64,000 bases of DNA from Pezicula radicicola (lineage: Eukaryota > Ascomycota > Leotiomycetes > Helotiales > Dermateaceae). The stretch spans positions 1,090,696-1,154,695 of the forward strand of contig PDUO01000014.1 of assembly GCA_003008705.1 (NCBI GenBank), given 5' to 3'. The translations under genes and the position numbers were made by a program. Positions within the stretch are counted from its first letter, which is position 1, and each line of letters begins with the position of its first letter. Below the pieces are notes generated by a model. It was not told the DNA's origin and ran no database searches. It worked only from the letters and a program-made list of their open reading frames with translations. Below, piece by piece: positions 11,616 to 23,061 of the stretch.

Positions 11616-13124
11616 ATGGCAGTAGACAGAGATGATCTCACAAAACGCTGTCTCCCTTGGATGACCTTCAGCAATGGGGACTCCAGCTCTCAAACAGCAC
11701 CACCAGCCCCCTTACCAGCAACTCTCAACTCCGCAGACAGAGCCCAAGCTCGCTTCAGTGTATCTGGAAATGCCGTAATTGTAAGAGCTACTTAGTTCTG
11801 TCGTTACATATGGCATACTTAACTCATGTTTCTCAAATTATCTTGATGGTTCAGCATGGAGTTACCTTTCGAATAGGTTGTTTACCACTGAAAAGGTCAG
11901 GCTAGCCTGAAAGTAGTCACTCAAGTGTGAAGAATTCAAAGTCTCGAATTATCAAGATAGCCTGAGTAACTCAAGCTAATTGTGCCACGAGATATGACCA
12001 CCATTCTCACTATTTGTATCCACTTCCAAAGAAACTAGAATCTAACAATCTCCAGACAGGAGGAGCAGGAACCCTCGGATTCGCAGCATCCCGAGCCCTA
12101 CTAGAACACGGCCTAAATGGGCTCATGATCTTCGACGTAAACCCATCCCAAGCACAAAGCAAAATCGACGAACTAGCAGCCGAATTCCCACAAGCCAACA
12201 TCAAAGCCACAAAAGTCGACATCACCAACGACACGGCAGTAGCAGAAGCAGTACAAAACACAGCAAAACTACTCGGGTCCGTAGATATCTTGCTCTGTTT
12301 CGCAGGAGTAGTAGATTGTGCTCATGCAATAGACATGACACCTGTTCAATGGCGACGAGTTCTTGATATCAATACCACAGGTTCATTCCTCTGTGCACAA
12401 GCAGCTGCCAAACAGATGATTAAACAGAAAAGTGGTGGTAGTATTTTGTTCACTGCTTCGATTTCGGGGCATAGGGTTAATTATCCTCAACCTCAGGTTT
12501 CGTATAATGTTAGCAAGAGTGCTTTGTTGACTTTGAAGAATTGTTTGGCTGCTGAGTGGGCCCAGTATGGGATTCGTGTTAATAGTATTTCTCCTGGATA
12601 TATGGATACGATTTTGAATGCAGGGGTATGTATGAGCTACTGCTATTACTTATGGCAGACGCAAGTTGTGTTACTTAGACTATTGGTAGTACCAATTATT
12701 GGAGAGGCAATATCCCCATGCCTTTAGCAAGTCTAGTCTCAAGAGTGTGTAAACACTCAAAGGCTTCGTCATCAAGAAGCCCTAGTTAACTCAAACCGAG
12801 TGCAACACAAGTCACAACTCCTATTTTAGATATCCACCTCATTTCAGTCTCTAACTAACAGGTTACAGGACGGCCTCGCAGAGACCCGACAAATATGGGC
12901 CGATAGGAACCCCACCGGCAGAATGGGAGTACCTAGCGAACTGACAGGAGCAGTAGTTCTCCTCTCAAGCAGTGCAGGAAGTAAGCTATTTCCCTCCGCC
13001 CTGCATTCTCTTCACATCCCCATCCCTTCTCTCCCATTTCAATACACGTCTAGATACTAACTGAAAACTAGCATACATAAATGGAGCCGACATAGTAGTG
13101 GATGGAGGACAAATTTTATCGTGA
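11616..13124 (+). CDS. short-chain dehydrogenase, polyol type (D-arabinitol 2-dehydrogenase-like)
   Basis: NAD(P)-dependent classical SDR of 299 residues from four exons: 11616-11780, 12056-12625, 12869-12980 and 13072-13124. The Rossmann glycine motif TGGAGTLGFA is split from its first strand (NAVI) by intron 1. Next come D64-type VDIT, the NAG-equivalent CFAGVVD, INTTGSF, then the catalytic Ser (ILFTASISGHR) and YxxxK (QVSYNVSKSA). The tail has VNSISPGYMDT, NPTGRMGVPSELTGAVVLL, and NGADIVVDGG. The combination SPGYMDT...GRMG...ELTGAVVLL resembles fungal D-arabinitol/sorbitol-type dehydrogenases, so polyol-ketose interconversion is likely, but substrate cannot be fixed from sequence. The N-terminal 45 residues are a Pro/Ala/Ser-rich extension. 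Confidence 0.88.
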
Positions 13125-13849
13125 GGTTAGATAGTAGCTACCTATCTACCTTATGCATCTCTTTTGGCTGTTCAATTGAGTAATTTGTTGGGCTTCTGAT
13201 AGATCAGTGATATATATCTACGAGACACATAGAACGTTTGGAACCTGTTAAGACAAGCACTTCTATCCTAGCAATATGTTGTAGAAAGGAAATTATTCAA
13301 ATTATATCCTCGCTTCGGTGAAACTTGTGGAAAAGCTTACAAGATTGATTGGTGCCAGAAAATGCAGCATAGATGAGTCTATAAAGGTAAGCTTGATTAA
13401 ATGCTAACCCAGACGATGACCTTAATTGGTGCCTGTTTCTCTCAACATTTGACTTATGAGCCAAGTCTACCTACTATCCCCTAGTGTAACAATCACCACC
13501 TTTTGCATGGATTCGACACTCCGAGAATGTAAGCACCAAAATTTGTATGTATCTTGCTGTGCATGTCATACTGCGCTGTACATATGGCGTTTGTTACACT
13601 AGTGGATACCACATACAAGACCAGTACTTGGAGGGAAGAGATATCCTACGCTGCTCAAACTAGACCTTAGCCACAGCAAAATCAGCCTAAAATTAGCAAA
13701 TATGGCTATCACAAAGATACACTATTTATATTACGGAGGATAAATCGTTCCAAAGGCTTTTAATTATGCATATTGTGATATCTTAAGACAACAGGAGAAA
13801 GATGCGTGGTGTGGATCTAAATGAGGCAACTAGAGAGAATTATCCAGAA
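13125..13849. other. 3'-3' spacer, no gene seen
   Basis: Between the convergent SDR and SPT5 genes. AT-rich, without a supported frame; it should hold both transcription ends. Confidence 0.35.
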
Positions 13850-16800
13850 CTAATCCTCATATCGAGGTCCATCATCCTGCCAATTTGCTGCAGGTGTTTG
13901 CGGCATAGCACCGTAAGCCCCCGGAGTTGGTGCAGCATAGTAACCCTGCTGTGCTCCTGGAGTAGGTGCATCCATGGCTCCTCCAGGTGTTGGTGCATTC
14001 CAACCGCCAGCAGGATAATTTTGTGTCGCTGGAGTAGGGGCATTGTAAGGAGCAGGTGTTGGTGCTGAGTAGGCACCGGGTGTGGGAGCGTTGTATGGGG
14101 CAGGTGTTGGTGCCGAGTAGGCTCCAGGTGTTGGAGCATTCATCGCTGCAGGAGTAGGAGCTGAGTATTGGTTCCCTGCTGGAGTTGGAGCGTCATAACC
14201 GTTAGAGCCCCAACCATTGGCCTGGTTATTCTGTCCCCAGTTCTCATTTGAGGATGCCGAATTTTGTTGATAGGCCGGAGTTTTAGAACCCCACGAATCC
14301 CCGCCAGTGTATGCTGGTGTCTTTGAGCCCCAGGAATCACCACCACCATATGCTGGTGTTTTGGATCCGGAAGAGAATGCGTCACCATGAGCTGGTGTTT
14401 TGGCTGCTGAAGACCAAGCTGGAGTTCGATTGCCACCGCCGTATGCGGTTCGACTACCATCATAAGGATTGACGGTTCGCGAGCCGTCATTTCCTCCCCA
14501 AGCAGGAGTCCGCCCTCCATCGCCTCCGCCTGATTTCCAAGCAGGTGTGCGGCCACCATTGCCGCCTGCCGGTGCTAATAAATTGTTAGTATATTAAATC
14601 ATCACGACACTAAAGACCACGTTGACTCACTTCTTCCCCATGCAGGGGTCCGTTCCACCGAGCCAGATGCCATAGGTGTTCGACCTCCATCCCAGCCACC
14701 GGGGGTCGCTCCTCCAAAACCACCTCGTCCTCCTCTGGGGGTGGCACCACCTCTCCCACCACCAAAACCACCTCTGCCATTGGGATCTATACTCTGTCCA
14801 CTGATACGATCCTTGAATCCAAGAGCATCCTTCGGTACGTTCACAGTTTTGCTCTTTGTATGAAGCTCAACTCTAGCATGTGTATCTGTGGTATCTTTCA
14901 CAATACCAAGTAGTCCTTTGTATGGACCCTTCCGGATTGTGACCGTCTGACCAATCGAACGATCCCTGCCAACAAACTTTGGTGGAGGCATATCACCTGC
15001 GCCTTGAGGATTTCTCTTTAATGCTGGATTCATGGAATTTAAATCAGGACCGGTGGGAGCTGCTGTAATACGTCCACCCTTTGTCGAGACAGAGGAAACG
15101 CTTGCTGTTTGTGCAACGAAGACTCCTGCATTTTGGCTCTGAGATGTGCTATGCAAGAAAAGGTACGCCCTATGAATATGGATGATTTTCCCTGTTCTTC
15201 CTTCACCTCCGGTTTCTCTAACCGTATCTTCAAGTCGGATTTCAGAGCCCGTCTTGTCAGTTGCTACGGCAAAGTTACGCCTTGGAAGCTTGTTGGAGAT
15301 TTGAGAGGGCATGATCGTTCGGCTTTGCCCATTTTGATCGAGTACCGTTAGTGACTCTCGATCAACTTTGACAACACAAGCTACTGTTGCAGGGTCTAGT
15401 TGTACTAAATCCCATAGCGAATACTGTCCGAGAGAACCGCCACCACCGGAGTCACTGGCTTCCCGAAGATCCTTGCTAAAAACTGTGATTTCCGTGTTGC
15501 CCTGATCACTGAGGAGAGTAACTCGATCTTCCACGATTTTGACGACCATGCCGACCTCGTCTCGGAAACGACTGCCACCAATGACCTTGACATGATCACC
15601 TTCCCTGAATCGTTTCCTAAGACCCTTCACAGGAACCTCAATTGTCTGGCCATGTAGTGCACCCTCTGAGACAGCCATAGTGACAATGTCTCCTTGTACT
15701 GCAACTGCCTTACCCACAACCCCCTTCTGCTCGCCCTCGTAGACTTCAATGACATCGCCAGGTAGATAAGACGCGTTCGCAGTGCTTGCTTTCAGACTAG
15801 CTGCAAGTGCGTTAAGATCTAGGTTTTCTGTACCATCCTCGGCCCCAGACGCAAAACGTGTGACTTCCTCGAGGGTTGGATTCACATCTTTGGTTGTTAG
15901 GGTTTGGATTTTTACTTCCTTTTCGCAGTAACCGTTAATGTACTCGTCACCAAAGTAACTCCAAGTTTTCGTGTTGGGGTTTCCTTGCAAATATTTAGCA
16001 TGCCTCTTCTTGGCTTCTACTTCACTGAATAACCGCTGCGGAGGTCGAGGGCCTGTATTTTGACGTTTTCTCTTGTTATCAGCTCCAAATGTAGGCGCAT
16101 TTGCATCGTCATGCAGACCATAGTCAAGACGAGGCACATATCTGATCCGCAGCTCCAGACCAGTATCTGTCACATCAATAACCTGGGCGAGATCTCCGGC
16201 ATATTTCTGAGGACGTCTTAGACGCACGTAGGCACCTGGCTCCAGCGAAGGAGTCTTTGTGACTCTAAGCAAATCCGGCATCTCCTTAATTTCGACCAAC
16301 ATCATCTTTGTCCGAGGGTAAACATTCATAAGCCCATCCAACGCAGTCATGATGTCTGCCTGTCTTTGAGCCTCCACATAAATAAATCCTTTCATAGTTG
16401 ATGTTGTTCCACCGCGTTCAAAAGCGCAAGTAATTGCCAGTTCGTCCTTGGTGCCTAATCTCTCCTCGATGCGCTTCATTATGGAAAACACGGCCTCTCT
16501 CTCCTTACCCTCCTTACATCTTACAGCCCAAATACTTGGATCATCGACACTTGGCAGTAACAAGCGCTTTGGAACCACTGCAGAATCTCCAAGACCTCTG
16601 CCGGATCTGTTTTTAACCGCGTAACGTTGCCGTAGGATTTCTGCCTGCTTCTCGGCATCCATACTTGCTTCCATCTCACGTCTCCTATCCAATTCCCTGT
16701 GCCGCCTATCATCCGTCTCTCCGCCAGCTGGCAGCTCTGCAAGATCATCGGGATGTGTATCAGCAATAAAATTGTCCTTAATCTCATTAAGTTCATCCTC

Positions 16801-17330
16801 GTCGTCGTCATTTTCGTCCTCGTCTTCGTCGACTTCGGCCTCAACATCGAGAAACTGATTGCGACGCTCACGACGGCGCTTTCGGCGGTGACCCTAACCT
16901 TAGAATTAGTAATGTGAATCTTGCCAGTTATGCAAAATCCGCCAGGAATGTTGCGCGTGTCGCCTCAAGCCATTTCCAATGCTATGATTCTGCTTACCTG
17001 GACTTCTTCCTCATCGTCATCCTCCTCATCCTCCTCCTCATCGTCGTCATCATCATCATGCGCCCCTGGAGCTGTGTCATCCCCTTCACCTTCAGCATCC
17101 TCATCATCGTCATCAGCTAGATGATCAGAGCTCCGCTTCCTGCCATTCGCAGCAGGCTCATCGTCGTCCTCATCGTGTCTAGCAGCTTCATTTTGCAGCT
17201 GTGCTCCGGCATCATCATCAGAAGCTCCTGCATCCTCATTGTCTGAAAGGTCTGCTGGTTGAGGATTGAAATTGTCGTCTTCGTCTTCGCTGTCGTCAAA
17301 ATGCGCGTTTCCTAAATTCGCACTCGACAT
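13850..17330 (-). CDS. spt5: transcription elongation factor SPT5
   Basis: Large subunit of DSIF (Spt4-Spt5), which clamps RNA polymerase II and couples elongation to capping and splicing in the nucleus. Three exons (17330-16998, 16893-14631, 14574-13850) give 1106 residues, the usual fungal size. Residues 1-140 are extremely acidic (D/E runs), followed by a basic patch [11 protein letters not shown]. The NGN domain that binds Spt4 starts near residue 233 ([20 protein letters not shown]). Several KOW domains follow, for example ITTAPTG-preceding [12 protein letters not shown] and [17 protein letters not shown]. The C-terminal repeat region (from about 830) begins with TPAW/KTPAY repeats and turns into [16 protein letters not shown] repeats. 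These Thr-Pro sites are the known target of P-TEFb-type kinases. It is divergent from the quinone reductase at 17678. Confidence 0.96.
13863..14545 (-). repeat. SPT5 C-terminal tandem peptide repeats
   Basis: Protein-level repeats in the last SPT5 exon. The first half has TPAW and KTPAY units ([33 protein letters not shown]). The second half has at least eight APTP units, several in the pair APTPGAY / APTPAPYN. Each unit keeps a Thr-Pro. The DNA is repetitive too and is a probable site of length variation. Confidence 0.85.
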
Positions 17331-17677
17331 GGTGAAAATAATGTGAAGAAGAGAAGGGGAATCAAAGGGAATGTGTGGGCGATTCGAATAATTTGTAGAG
17401 GAATGGGACAGACGCAAAGTCCAGAAGAAGATGATCAGCTTTAAGACGCAGCTGCACCCTAGAGGCTACGAGGTGCTAAACGTGCCTGCCGTGCTAGTGG
17501 AAGATAAATAATCCATTCGCAAAAGACAGGGTTGGTGCGTTAGGCTAGCGCCACTGTCACGTGTAGTATCCGAAGCCGAGCTCTTTTTGATGGACCTCAC
17601 CCCTCTTTGGAAATGCAGGTCGGTATGGCTGTTGGTGATGGTAAGAAAATTGTGTTAAACTCACTAATTTGATCGCA

Positions 17678-19081
17678 ATGAAAGCTGTATGTATCAAGGA
17701 GTTTGTGAAGGTAAAACTTCCATGGAAATTGACTTGGTGAGCATTTGTTGACAAAAAGAATAGAGCTACAATGAGCTTGAAGTAACCGAAGTAGCGAATC
17801 CTCGACCGAAAGAGGATGAGGTTCTTGTTCAGATTGTAGCTGCCGGGGTGAATTTCGTGGATCTCTTATATGTACGTGCTCTGCAGCTAATTTTGCTCTC
17901 AACGTTCCTAGTGTACCCAAGTAGTATGGCTCCAGAATCAACAAGTGATGCGAAAGGTTGGGAAGTATGGGCGTCTTCCCCAATAAAATGATGTTGAAGT
18001 CAACTTGATTAAATTTGTATGAGGTACTCTCACCCTGATTTTGCCTAGTAGCCGAACTTAGGAGGTATTGTATTGAGTTCTACGAAAGCTGCCTCACACT
18101 TCTCGCATTCTCTCGCATTCACTCGCAGCCATGCTCCGTTGTAACACTAGCTACAGGCTCGAGGAAAACACCAAAACAATCGCAGTCTCGTAGCGCCGCC
18201 CTTTATCCTTGGTCTTGAGTTTTCTGGCACTGTCCTCTCCTCTCCACCAAACTGTCATTTCTCACCGGGCGACCGAGTTTTCGGTGGCGGACTCGGTTCT
18301 TACGCTTCTCAAATCACGGTCAAAACATCCTCGCTCCACAGGATTCCATCGTATTGGACATTCAAAGAGGCCGCAGGGTTAGGAGCAACTGCTCCTGTCA
18401 GCTACGGTGCCTTAATAAGCAGAGGCGGCTTGAGGGAAGGCGAGGCGGTGCTGATCCATGCAGCAGCAGGGGGTGTAGGACTCATGGCTGTTCAGATTGC
18501 GAAGGCAGTTGGAGCGAGAGTCGTCGCCACAGCCGGCTCAAGGGACAAGCTTGATGTAGCCAAGAGGTTTGGGGCTGATGAGTGCGTGAATTATACTGAG
18601 AACGAAGAGTGGTGGAAGGAAGTAATGACTTTAACAAAAGGTGAAGGCGTCGAGGTTGTATTTGATTCTGTAGGATTGGTCGAAAGGAGTTTGAAGTGCC
18701 TGAAGCATAAAGGGCGCATACTGGTTGTTGGTTTCGCTGGAATCGAGGGCAACTTGGAGAATATCGCCATGAACCGTATCCTATTGAAGCAAGCACAAAT
18801 TATTGGCTATGTGAGTCTACCTAATCCTCTAGAGTGGGAATGGTCACTGATCCCTTTAGCGTTTCGGTGAGACGGATCGCAGATTTCCTAAGGAAACTTT
18901 GGAAATTTGGGATGCATTGAAGGCTTTGTGGAAAACGGGAGCCCTAAAACCTACGGTGTACGATCGTGAATATCGAGGCTTAGAAAGCGTAATTTCGGCA
19001 TTGAATGACCTGAGCAAGCGAAGAGTATGGGGTAAAGCTGTGATAATGGTTGATGAAGATCTGGGAAAGTTAAAGCTGTAG
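17678..19081 (+). CDS. NADPH:quinone oxidoreductase, zeta-crystallin-like (MDR family)
   Basis: Zinc-less medium-chain reductase, reducing quinones or other enones with NADPH. Four exons, 17678-17710, 17764-17871, 18157-18810 and 18860-19081, make 338 residues. The N-terminal GroES-like part has KEDEVLVQIVAAGVNFVDLL, where the Cys/His zinc ligands of alcohol dehydrogenases are absent, as in this subfamily. FILGLEFSGTV and GDRVFGGG follow. The nucleotide-binding half shows AAGLGATAPVSYGAL, the cofactor loop VLIHAAAGGVGLMAVQIAKA, and VATAGSRDKLDVAKRFGAD. The C-terminus LSKRRVWGKAVIMVD is the usual family end. A first coding exon of only 11 codons (MKAVCIKEFVK) is inferred from the GTAAAA donor at 17711, and that junction is the least sure. 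Confidence 0.9.
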
Positions 19082-19355
19082 ACGTCCAGTGATTCGTAAC
19101 ATTGTCCCGCCAATTCTAAAGCTGTCCACGGGAAATCTGGACAACGTTGGAAGTTCGTTCTTTTCGTATCTTCTCCAGAACTTTTCCGGTATAATACACC
19201 TAGCTCTATGAGCACCCTCATCCCAATGCCTAGATATCTGATGCCGTTCTTCATTCGAGATTCATCAAATCATACCAAACGCCAGGCTCGACAATGCAAA
19301 GTATACTCGCTCAGATCCCGTCTATGAACTAGGCAGACATGAAAATAGCTTGTGT

Positions 19356-21573
19356 TCAAAGCTTAACTCCCCAAATGCCTCTTCCTCCACTAACACCAAG
19401 CCAGTCACCACCGTCGCTATTCAGTGCACTGTGTGGGGCCCAACTGATGTTTCCGACCTCATAATCGCACTGCCAACTTGCCGCTGGGCCTCTAGAATTG
19501 CTTGCAGCTGGCGCACCGTTTATACCTGACCCTGGAGGGGGCATCGCTGTGCTCTGGTTGAGCAGATCCCAAACCAACACCAAAGAGTCATCGGCACCAG
19601 AAGCCAAGGTCCCTCTTCTTGAGGGTGACCATTCTATACAGTTAATAGAGGCTGCGTGGCCCTGAAGCTCCAGCAACGCCTGTCCCGGTTGGCGTACATC
19701 AAGTATCCGAATAATATTCGAATCTTGAGAGAAAGTGGCTAGCAAATGAGTATCATGTGGCGATGCGGCAAGTCGTAAAAGAGGTGGTGCGTATGACATC
19801 GTTTGCTGTGCCAGGGTAGGACTTATTCTGCCGCCTCCTGGGCTGCCATCTGTGCAACAGCATGAGAAAGAATCAGTGAAGGAATTTAATGGACATACCT
19901 TTGTCATCCTTAGCAGTTGGTTCATATATAATAGTGCTGTGCTCTAAGCTTCTCAAATCAAACATTCTCACACTCCCATCAGCGCCACAACTGACGAATA
20001 CATCCACGCTATTAGCACAGAAGCGGACATCAAATACCTCCTTGTCATGTGCAATCAATTGCGTTTTTGCTGTCAAAGTTGGTATATCCCAAATTGTGCA
20101 AGTTGTGTCAATGCTCGATGTGATGATCAAGCTAGGAGAGACAGTATTCCAATCCAGTGAAGTCAATGGGGCAGTATGCTCTGGTGTCTTTGAGTTTGAA
20201 AGTAATGCTAATGGCGTGAGTTTGCTAGGTGGCATATCCCGTCCGTGGTTGGATGATCGGGTGATCGAGTTTCCTGGGGACGCAACTGGTGTTTCTGACG
20301 GCAATGACCACAACCTCAGATGGTCTCCAGAAGTGGCAAGAAGATCGGTCGATTGCTTCTGTGATGACGGAGGTTCCCAGAGAAGGCGAGTGACTGGGTA
20401 TGAGTGAGTTGCCTCGGCAATCTTCACAAAGTCCAACCCATACTTAGGAGCACCCGGGGTGTAAGATTCTTGTGGTGTTGGAGTAATCTGTGAGTCCAGA
20501 ATTTGGATCTGCGAGAGGAAGTCAGCAGCAATCGAGGGAGCTTTAATTAAGCACATAGTAAAGATACGTCAACAATTTTTGTCGGCAATGGAACTCACAA
20601 AGTTATGCCCATCTTCTAAATAACTCCCCACTGCTACCTTTCCGGCATCATGACTCTGCGCTGGCCATTTGCACCAATCGAATGCGTATATAGCCCATGG
20701 TGCTAGATAGTTACTGTTGGTTGGAGTCGCATTCGCACCATCGTAAGAATATGGATTGGCACCTGGTAACCCTTCTGCAAGCCCAGAGTCCGCACGGGGC
20801 CGAATATCTGCAAGACCTAACGGCGTGTTTGACACAGTTCGTTGCGGATTTTGAGCAGGATATTTCTGGCTTGTAGGCGACGTGAACTGTCCCTGTTCGA
20901 TGGCACTTGGGGTAGTGGCAGTGAAGGGTGCATATCCTTGACCGTCGAAACCTGCAGGGCTTGATCTGGTATAATTATGAGAGAGACTGAGAGTTGAGGA
21001 TCGTGAAGGCGTGGCGTACTGGTCTTGCGACGCATTTGGAGGAATTATTGGGACGGTGGGTGCGGTATTTGCTGATGTTGGTCCTGGTCTACCAGGTTGG
21101 AGAGACCCGGGGAGATGACCAGGGCCATGATATTGTGATGCCTCTGGCGTTGGCTGTTCATGGGTGATTCGAGGTGCATTATTGCCATACTCTCGCGGTG
21201 ACAGAGCTCCTCTCTGTGCATTCATATTTGCGGCGCTAGGTGGCATGTGAAGTTCGTCTTGTTGTCTCCGCCGTGGGGGGGTCTCGAACTGTGAGGGGTT
21301 CATAGCTGCGCCAGAAGACATAGAGGAATTTGAGGGCATGCCGTAGGTATTAGACACATTAGGCTGTCCTCCAGAAGCAGAGCCGGACATGTTTCCACCA
21401 GAAGAATATCTATCAGTTCCTGTCGTGGGTCGACTCGATACCGCGCTCAGATTACCGGTCGGGGCCCCAAACGAGCCTAGATTCTGGGCTGCTTGCAAGA
21501 TTCCAGATGCAGCTCCATGCGAGTTGTGTTGTGAAGCAGAGGAGGAGGAGGACGGGTGAATATGAAAGGGCAT
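19356..21573 (-). CDS. WD40 protein of the WDR68/DCAF7 (AN11/TTG1) family
   Basis: Seven-bladed WD40 scaffold; animal members bind DYRK/HIPK kinases and DDB1-CUL4 ligases and the plant member TTG1 binds bHLH-MYB complexes. Exons 21573-20599, 20508-19899 and 19849-19356 give 692 residues. Start is the ATG at 21573 (MPFHIHPSSSSSASQ). WD part begins near residue 300 with the family hallmark APWAIYAFDWCKWP, then VAVGSYLEDGHNF|IQIL, YPVTRLLWEP, TSLDWN...SSIDTTCTIWDI, AHDKEVFDVRF, VSCGADGSVRMFDLR, SINCIEWSP, ASGADDSLVLVWDL and NISWAPHS. All blades are present. The ~300-residue Ser/Asn/Gly/Pro-rich N-terminal extension is absent from the ~340-residue animal and plant proteins. Divergent from the gene at 21838, 264 bp apart. 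Confidence 0.92.
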
Positions 21574-21837
21574 GGTAGAAAGCTCAGGGCTGTTCACGAT
21601 CCTGAAGTTGGGATTGTTTTGCAAGCATCCATTGGGCAGTATGACAGACTTGTGCTAGACCCAATTTGGCCGCCTCTATATGTGCGAGGCTACCACAAGT
21701 TGGAGCTCCTCAAGACCTACACAAAAGACTAGTAGGACATATCTAATCTGCGACCCTGTTGCTTTACGAGATATCTCAGTTGTTAAGGACCAACATTACT
21801 ATCTTTGTACAGCTCGAAGGCCTATAAAGTTGGAGCT

Positions 21838-23061
21838 ATGACACAACTTACGACGCACCAACTTCCATCACTTCTCCTTCTTCCTGCCCCTCCTCTTCCA
21901 AGCAACAGAGCGTCCATCGCAGCAGCATACCGCCCTTCAATCGATGCGACAATCGCGAAGCTGGCAGAGCTTCCAAAAGGCACGGAGCTTCATGTGGCAG
22001 TGCTCTGTCCAAGTCTCCATGGACGGCTTCAGGCACCGAGGTCGCATATATACAGCGAGACGCAGGAGTTACTTGGCCATCTATACACCCTCATTTCTCT
22101 TGCATGTGCACGATATGGAGCCGGCGTCGAGTCTGATGAGCCAGGGGCGGTCGACGCCCGAGTCATTCTGCTGGACTGGGATTCATCGCAGACGTTCTCG
22201 GCAGAGAGCAAGTACAAGTTGGACGGCTCAGTCGCAGGGCCGATTGTAGACCTATCGACATTTGCGTTGACCAGACATCAGTGGACTATGATCTTCTCTG
22301 TCGATGGAGAAGAAGGCCAAAAAGTCTTTGCGGCATACACAAGCTTTGCAAACAGCACCAACCATCCTCTTAACGGAGAACATCACCTGGTTAGTGGTGG
22401 CGTAAGCATGGTCCACAAAGACACGGGCTTGATGAAGCCACAAGCATCATCTACTATTCACAATGTCACAATCGTTGGTGGTACATTCGACCATCTGCAC
22501 GCTGGGCACAAGCTCTTGCTCACTGCTACTGCTCTTTTGCTGCAATCACGTGGAGGGAAGCCATGCAGGCTTATTGTTGGTATCACAGGTGATGAGTTAT
22601 TAAAGAACAAGAAGTATGCCGAATATTTAAAGAGTTGGAAGCAACGGCAGGATGATGTGGTCGATTTTCTACGGTCCATACTTCTGTTCAGCAGCTCAAA
22701 TCCTGAGGAGGCAATCAAAACACAAAGTTTCAATGAGCCAGGCCCCAATGGCCAAGCAATACACACCAAGCTCGTCGGCACTTCAATCAGTATCGAATGT
22801 GTCAAGATCGAGGATCCCTTCGGACCTACAATCACGGACGAGAGTATCACCGCCTTGGTTGTGTCCGCAGAAACTAGGGCAGGAGGCCAAGCTGTCAATG
22901 ATAAACGACAGGAAAAGGGCTTTGAAGCTCTGGAGGTCTATGAGGTTGATGTCCTTGATGTCGAGGAATCTGCAGAAGGTTCAACCAAAACCGAAGAATT
23001 TGCTTCGAAGATCAGTAGTACGGCAATTCGAAAGCAGAAGGCCGACCTCGCACGCATCTAA
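21838..23061 (+). CDS. cab4: phosphopantetheine adenylyltransferase (coenzyme A biosynthesis)
   Basis: Fourth step of CoA synthesis: 4'-phosphopantetheine + ATP to dephospho-CoA + PPi. Single-exon protein of 407 residues from the ATG at 21838. The nucleotidyltransferase domain starts around residue 208 with TIVGGTFDHLHAGHKLLLTA, containing the T/HxGH-type ATP-binding motif (HAGH). It goes on with CRLIVGITGDELLKNKKYAE and LKSWKQRQDDVVDFL, then SIECVKIEDPFGPT, ALVVSAETRAGG and the C-terminal SSTAIRKQKADL. This corresponds to the stand-alone eukaryotic PPAT (yeast Cab4), where a poorly conserved ~200-residue N-terminal region precedes the catalytic domain. Unlike animal CoA synthase there is no dephospho-CoA kinase domain. 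Confidence 0.93.
   Translation: MTQLTTHQLPSLLLLPAPPLPSNRASIAAAYRPSIDATIAKLAELPKGTELHVAVLCPSLHGRLQAPRSHIYSETQELLGHLYTLISLACARYGAGVESDEPGAVDARVILLDWDSSQTFSAESKYKLDGSVAGPIVDLSTFALTRHQWTMIFSVDGEEGQKVFAAYTSFANSTNHPLNGEHHLVSGGVSMVHKDTGLMKPQASSTIHNVTIVGGTFDHLHAGHKLLLTATALLLQSRGGKPCRLIVGITGDELLKNKKYAEYLKSWKQRQDDVVDFLRSILLFSSSNPEEAIKTQSFNEPGPNGQAIHTKLVGTSISIECVKIEDPFGPTITDESITALVVSAETRAGGQAVNDKRQEKGFEALEVYEVDVLDVEESAEGSTKTEEFASKISSTAIRKQKADLARI

Noticed and set aside
14140..14559. Minus-strand open frame rich in His, Gln and Met within the SPT5 tail
   Set aside because: Out-of-frame shadow of the SPT5 C-terminal repeats, which read continuously as TPAW/APTP units in the true frame.
17041..17100. CAT/CTC trinucleotide run looking like a microsatellite
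   Set aside because: It is the Asp/Glu-rich N-terminus of SPT5 (GAT/GAG codons), a normal feature of the family.
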